Source: Pseudomonadota bacterium
GTDB taxonomy: Bacteria > Pseudomonadota > Gammaproteobacteria > Burkholderiales > Burkholderiaceae
NCBI GenBank assembly: GCA_023441105.1
Contig: JAEZQX010000115.1
Location: forward strand, 1-7,608
Direction of reading: 5' to 3'
Length of the DNA: 7,608 bases
Made by a program: the position numbers and the translations under genes. Within the stretch, counting starts at the first letter, position 1, and every line of letters begins with the position of its first letter. The notes under the pieces are model-generated. The model worked only from the letters and a program-made list of their open reading frames with translations. It was not told the origin of the DNA and made no database searches. Below, one piece after another: positions 1-7,608 of this stretch.

Positions 1-1836
<1,836 letters not shown>

Positions 1837-2778
1837 ATGGCGATTGCGAGGCGCATGGACAAGAGGGCGGCAGGGGAGACGGAAGCGGGGCTGGCGACGG
1901 GACTGGAAGCGAGACCGGACGCGACGCCGGCGGCAGGTCCCGGAGCGAACCGGGAAGCGAGCTCGGGAGCAGGCGCGGGAGCAGGCCGGGGCGCCAGGCC
2001 TGACGAGCCGGCCAACGGAGCCGCGGTGCCGGCGGGCTCGGCGATACTGCGGGCGTTCCGGATTCTCGAGGTGCTGGGCGACTCGGACGAGTCGCCGCAG
2101 CTGGCGGCGATCGCCCAGGCGGTGAAGCTGCCCAAGCCGACGGTGCTGCGGATCCTCGCGACGCTCGAGCATGCCGGGCTGGTCTGCCGCGAGCCCGACA
2201 GCAAGCGCTATTCGTTCGCGAGCCGGATCAACAGCTTCGCCGGCAAGGTGCTGCTGAGCTCGCCGGTACGCGCGCCGCGCCAGGCGATCCTGGAGGAGCT
2301 GGTGGAGCAGGTCGGCGAGACCTGCAACCTGTCGGTGCCCTCCGGGGCCTACGCCCAGTTCCTCGAACGGGTCGAGGTGCCCTGGCCGCTGCCGGTGCGC
2401 CTGGGCCCGGGCAGCCGGGTGCCGCTGTATGCGACGGCCAGCGGCAAGATCTTCCTCAGCTACATGCCGAAGCGCGGGCGCGAGCGTTTCCTGTCGCACG
2501 CACCGCTGATCGCGCACACGGCCAATACGCTGACCGAGCCGGCCCGCATCGCCGCCGACCTGGCGGCCGTGCGGGAGAACGGTTTTGCGGTCGACGACGG
2601 CGAATTCCTGCGCGACATCCGCTGCGTGGCGGTGCCGGTGCGCAATGCCGACAACAAGGTGGTGGCCGCGGTGGCGATGTCGGCGCCGGACCAGCGGGTC
2701 AGCGTCAGCCAGATGATGGATTGCCTGCCGGCGATGCGCAGCGCGGCCGATGCCTTGACTGCCACCATGGACTGGTAG
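1837..2778 (+). CDS. IclR-family transcriptional regulator
   Basis: Predicted DNA-binding regulator of 313 residues, cytoplasmic. An N-terminal winged helix-turn-helix spans about residues 68-130 (ILRAFRILEVLGD, then PQLAAIAQAVKLPKPTVLRI as the recognition helix region, then LVCREPDSKRYSFA as the wing). The C-terminal IclR ligand-binding domain covers about 145-305, with GETCNLSVPSGAYAQFLERV, the family-typical ATASGKIFLSYMP and CVAVPVRNADNKVVAAVAM. Typical IclR proteins have about 250-270 residues. The excess here is a roughly 65-residue Gly/Ala/Glu/Arg-rich, probably disordered N-terminus. The start is uncertain: ATG 1837, ATG 1855 and an in-frame GTG at residue 64 are possible, and none has a good Shine-Dalgarno. 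The gene is divergent from leuS and 20 nt upstream of the dehydratase gene, so it probably controls that operon and itself. The inducer is unknown; IclR proteins commonly sense small organic acids. Confidence 0.9.
   Translation: MAIARRMDKRAAGETEAGLATGLEARPDATPAAGPGANREASSGAGAGAGRGARPDEPANGAAVPAGSAILRAFRILEVLGDSDESPQLAAIAQAVKLPKPTVLRILATLEHAGLVCREPDSKRYSFASRINSFAGKVLLSSPVRAPRQAILEELVEQVGETCNLSVPSGAYAQFLERVEVPWPLPVRLGPGSRVPLYATASGKIFLSYMPKRGRERFLSHAPLIAHTANTLTEPARIAADLAAVRENGFAVDDGEFLRDIRCVAVPVRNADNKVVAAVAMSAPDQRVSVSQMMDCLPAMRSAADALTATMDW
1881..2000 (+). repeat. Degenerate 24-bp tandem repeat, about five units, in the regulator's N-terminal extension
   Basis: Units begin at 1881, 1905, 1929, 1953 and 1977. 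GGAAGCG opens the units at 1881, 1905 and 1953, and the unit at 1977 opens with the related GGGAGCA; the unit at 1929 is the most divergent. The period equals eight codons, so the reading frame is kept, giving a low-complexity stretch rich in Gly, Ala, Glu and Arg. The pattern was aligned by eye. It resembles old repeat expansion rather than a fresh array. Confidence 0.5.
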
Positions 2779-2786
2779 CGGATGCG

Positions 2787-2793
2787 AAGGAGG
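2787..2793 (+). promoter_or_regulatory. Strong ribosome binding site AAGGAGG fixing the dehydratase start
   Basis: AAGGAGG ends five bases before ATG 2799. It is the clearest Shine-Dalgarno in the window. It supports 2799 over the longer in-frame option at 2721, which would overlap the regulator gene by 58 bases. It also suggests that the enzyme is translated well from the polycistronic message. Confidence 0.85.
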
Positions 2794-2798
2794 GGCCA

Positions 2799-3818
<1,020 letters not shown>

Positions 3819-3833
3819 ACCTCTGCCTGCAGC

Positions 3834-5126
3834 TTGAATCGATTCCTGCCCTTCCTTCGCTGGCGAAGCCAGTGGCGTGATCCCGAGACGATCAAGGCCG
3901 ACCTGCTGGCGGGCCTTACCGGCGCGGTGGTGGTGCTGCCCCAGGCGGTCGCCTATGCCACGCTCGCCGGCATGCCGATCCAGTACGGCCTCTACGCCGC
4001 GATGGTGCCGTGCCTGGTCGCCGCCCTGTTCGGCTCCAGCCGCCAGATGGTCACCGGGCCGGCCAATGCCATTTCGCTGACCACCGCCTACCTGATCTCG
4101 CCGCTGGCACAGCCATTCACCGAGGCCTACGTCGAGCTGGTGCTGGCGCTCTGCCTGCTGGTCGGGCTGCTGCAACTGCTGCTGGGGCTGGTGCGCTTCG
4201 GCTCGTGGATCGACAGGGTGCCCCATTCGGTGGTGGTCGGCTTCACCGCCGGCGTCGCCCTGCTGATCATTAATTCCCAGCTGCCGGTGCTGACCGGCAT
4301 CGAGGTCGGGCGCGGCGCATCGATTCCGGCAACGCTGCATGCCCTGGCGACGCAGCTCGGTTCCATCGACTGGGTAGCCGCCGGCCTGGGCCTGTTGACG
4401 CTGCTGGTCATCGTTGCCTGGGGCCCATGGAACCGCCGGGTGCCGTCGATGCTGGTGGGCGTGGTCGTGGGGTCCTTCGTGGCATGGTTGCTGGAGTCGC
4501 GCTGGCCGGACGCGGTCGACGTCGCGATGGTGCCGCCGCTGCCGAGCGCGCTGCCGGTGTTCCAGGTGCCCGACCTCGACGTCGAGACGATGCGCGCGCT
4601 GTTCTCCGCCACCCTGGTGATGACGCTGCTGGGCCTGACCGAGGCATCCGCGATCGCCCGCTCGCTGGCGCTGCGCTCGCACGACAAGGTCGACGGCAAC
4701 CAGGAGTTCATCGGCCAGGGCCTCGCCAACATCGCCGGCAGCTTCTTCTCCGCGTATCCGAGCAGCGGTTCGTTCAACCGATCCGGCGTCAACATCGCCA
4801 GCGGCGCCCGCACGCCGCTGGCCGCCGCCTCGGCAGCCGTCTGGCTGGTCGCCATCCTGGCGCTGGTCAAGCCGCTGGCCGCCTACCTCGCCATGCCGGT
4901 GATCGCCGGGCTGCTGCTGGTGGTCGCCTGGCGCCTGATCGACTTCGACGGCATTCGCCACATCTGGGGGCACACCTGGCGCAAGAACTGGGGCGAGCGG
5001 GCCATCCTGCTGGTGACCGGCATCGCGACCCTGGCCATTTCGCTCGAATGGGCCATCCTGCTCGGCCTGCTGACCGCCTTCCTGGTGTCGCGCAGCCAGC
5101 CCGATCCGCAGGGCGGCGCGTCATGA
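3834..5126 (+). CDS. SulP-family anion transporter lacking a STAS domain
   Basis: Inner-membrane transporter of 430 residues, related to SulP/SLC26 carriers of sulfate, bicarbonate or dicarboxylates. The N-terminal half has ADLLAGLTGAVVVLPQAVAY (22-41), the SulP signature region PIQYGLYAAMVPCLVAALFG (48-67) with SSR following, and TGPANAIS (74-81). The second half has GNQEFIGQGLANIAGSFF (288-305) followed by YPSSGSFNRSGVN, both family hallmarks. About a dozen hydrophobic segments are visible. The protein ends shortly after the last one, without the cytoplasmic STAS domain most SulP proteins carry, and the next gene overlaps the stop, so no STAS is hidden downstream. The start is TTG at 3834: the in-frame stop at 3816-3818 leaves room for nothing better, and the predicted N-terminus fits the family. 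No clear Shine-Dalgarno is present; with only 15 nt after the dehydratase stop, translational coupling is likely. The substrate is unknown. E. coli DauA, a SulP protein, carries C4-dicarboxylates, which would suit the neighbouring enzyme. Confidence 0.92.
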   Translation: MNRFLPFLRWRSQWRDPETIKADLLAGLTGAVVVLPQAVAYATLAGMPIQYGLYAAMVPCLVAALFGSSRQMVTGPANAISLTTAYLISPLAQPFTEAYVELVLALCLLVGLLQLLLGLVRFGSWIDRVPHSVVVGFTAGVALLIINSQLPVLTGIEVGRGASIPATLHALATQLGSIDWVAAGLGLLTLLVIVAWGPWNRRVPSMLVGVVVGSFVAWLLESRWPDAVDVAMVPPLPSALPVFQVPDLDVETMRALFSATLVMTLLGLTEASAIARSLALRSHDKVDGNQEFIGQGLANIAGSFFSAYPSSGSFNRSGVNIASGARTPLAAASAAVWLVAILALVKPLAAYLAMPVIAGLLLVVAWRLIDFDGIRHIWGHTWRKNWGERAILLVTGIATLAISLEWAILLGLLTAFLVSRSQPDPQGGAS

Positions 5127-5917
5127 GCTTCGCAGACTTCTGGGCCTGGCTCGGCGAGCCGTTGCGCGCCGCGTCGGCCGCCGGCCTGTCGCGGCCGCTG
5201 CAGCTGCACGGGCTGCTGATGATCGTCGGCAGCGGCCTGATGATGCCGCTCGGGGTGCTGGTGACCCGCTACTGCAAGATCCTGCCGTGGCAGGACTGGC
5301 CGCGGGAGTTGAACCGGCGGTTCTGGTGGGCCAGCCATCTGGTGATGGCCTATGGCGCAGCGCTGGCCGTCGGGGCCGCCTTGGTGCTGGCGTTCCTGGC
5401 GCATCCCGAGGATGCCGACCATCTCAACAGCAGCCATGCCTGGATCGGCTGGCTGGCGCTGGCGATGCTGCTCGCACTGCTGGTGAACGGCTGGCAGCGC
5501 GGCACCACCGGCGGTCCCGGCAAACCGGCGCCGGGCACCCTCGGTCCCCTGCATGGCGTCGCCGGCGACTATTACGACATGACCGCCAGGCGACGCTGGT
5601 TCGAGCGCACCCACAAGCTGCTCGGCTACCTGTTGCTGGCCGTGTTCTTCGGCGCGCTGCTGTCCGGCCTGTGGCGCGCCAGCGCGCCGCGTTGGACGCT
5701 GCTGCTGCTGGCCACCTGGTGGGTCGCGCTGCTGCTGCTGGCGCTGCGCTGGGAGCGGCAGGGCCGCTGCATCGACGGCTACCAGGCCACCTGGGGGCCG
5801 AGCATGGCCCATCCGGGCAATCGCATTCCCGAGCTCGGCTGGGGCAGCCGGCGCTACAGCGACGAAGAGTTCCGGCGCTTGCCATGGGTGCGCAAGCGGT
5901 CGCGCAAACAGGGGTAA
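5123..5917 (+). CDS. Cytochrome b561-like di-haem membrane protein
   Basis: Predicted inner-membrane protein of 264 residues with about five hydrophobic helices (roughly 26-48, 68-92, 104-122, 165-185, 190-210). It matches the pattern of the eukaryote-type cytochrome b561/ferric reductase-like domain. QLHGLLMIVGSGLMMPLGVL places H29 before an MPLG turn and is followed by TRYCK; WWASHLVMAYG gives H72; SSHAWIGWLAL gives H105; RTHKLLGYLLL gives H164. These four histidines sit at positions fitting two bis-His b haems, which in the family pass electrons across the membrane. The long polar loop between H105 and H164 contains HGVAGDYYDMTARRRWF. The DOMON domain often fused to such proteins is missing. 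The tail is basic (RKRSRKQG). Its ATG overlaps the SulP stop (ATGA), so the two are translationally coupled. The electron donor and acceptor are unknown; the family call rests on motif recognition only. Confidence 0.75.
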   Translation: MSFADFWAWLGEPLRAASAAGLSRPLQLHGLLMIVGSGLMMPLGVLVTRYCKILPWQDWPRELNRRFWWASHLVMAYGAALAVGAALVLAFLAHPEDADHLNSSHAWIGWLALAMLLALLVNGWQRGTTGGPGKPAPGTLGPLHGVAGDYYDMTARRRWFERTHKLLGYLLLAVFFGALLSGLWRASAPRWTLLLLATWWVALLLLALRWERQGRCIDGYQATWGPSMAHPGNRIPELGWGSRRYSDEEFRRLPWVRKRSRKQG

Positions 5918-5938
5918 GCCAAGCGGGCGCCGCCGGCC

Positions 5939-5956
5939 ACTGTGTAAACTCACAGT
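5939..5956. promoter_or_regulatory. LexA-binding SOS box upstream of uvrD
   Basis: ACTGTGTAAACTCACAGT contains CTGT and ACAG separated by exactly eight bases, the LexA consensus of gamma- and betaproteobacteria, with matching flanking A and T. The outer six bases on each side are perfectly complementary. It ends one base before the uvrD ATG. uvrD is a known LexA-regulated gene in E. coli, so motif and gene agree. A -10-like TAAACT (5945-5950) lies inside the box, so LexA could block initiation directly, though no good -35 is seen. The spacing is wrong for CRP (TGTGA-N6-TCACA). Confidence 0.8.
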
Positions 5957-5957
5957 C

Positions 5958-7608
<1,651 letters not shown>

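Noticed and set aside
2721..2798. Longer start for the dehydratase at 2721
   Set aside because: It would overlap the regulator gene, whereas ATG 2799 has AAGGAGG at ideal spacing and gives a normal family length.
4427..5122. Long upstream extension of the cytochrome b561 frame inside the SulP gene
   Set aside because: The extension is out-of-frame SulP sequence rich in Arg, Gly and Ala. Membrane protein sequence begins only at ATG 5123, which makes the ATGA overlap.
5939..5956. CRP or FNR-type site before uvrD
   Set aside because: TGTG and CACA are separated by six bases, not the eight needed for TGTGA-N6-TCACA, and FNR's TTGAT halves are absent. The LexA spacing fits exactly.
5918..5957. 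Intrinsic terminator between the cytochrome gene and uvrD
   Set aside because: The GC-rich stretch has no stable stem followed by a T-run. Read-through into uvrD from the upstream operon remains possible.

Overview
The window is GC-rich, with strong G/C preference at third codon positions. It carries housekeeping genes at both ends and a compact four-gene accessory cluster between them. The organism is most likely a betaproteobacterium, broadly Burkholderiales-like. The main basis is the leucyl-tRNA synthetase, which has the CP1 motif TTRADT, a four-cysteine zinc ribbon and stretches such as [18 protein letters not shown]. Genus cannot be read from this sequence.

Layout: positions 1-1729, minus strand, hold the N-terminal two thirds of leuS; its 3' part lies before the window. 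A 107-bp divergent intergenic region (1730-1836) follows. It contains a perfect 12-bp palindrome, three CGATTT repeats and candidate -10 elements. On the plus strand come an IclR-family regulator (1837-2778), a fold-type II PLP dehydratase of the threonine/serine/threo-3-hydroxyaspartate group (2799-3818), a SulP-family transporter without a STAS domain (3834-5126) and a small cytochrome b561-like haem membrane protein (5123-5917). Junctions are 20 nt, 15 nt and a 4-nt ATGA overlap, so these four look like one operon. The final gene, uvrD (5958 to the window end), is truncated at its 3' side. A near-consensus LexA box (CTGT-N8-ACAG) lies directly before its start codon.

Reading as a whole: the middle cluster looks like a regulator, an enzyme and a transporter for a small hydroxy-amino acid or dicarboxylate, plus a b-type cytochrome whose link to the rest is unclear. 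The regulator/dehydratase pair recalls the BhcR/BhcB pair of the beta-hydroxyaspartate cycle, but the other cycle enzymes are not present here, so substrate and pathway are inference. The uvrD gene appears to be a separate, SOS-controlled unit. No RNA genes, insertion sequences, CRISPR arrays or convincing intrinsic terminators were found, and no stretch longer than about 110 bp lacks a gene.
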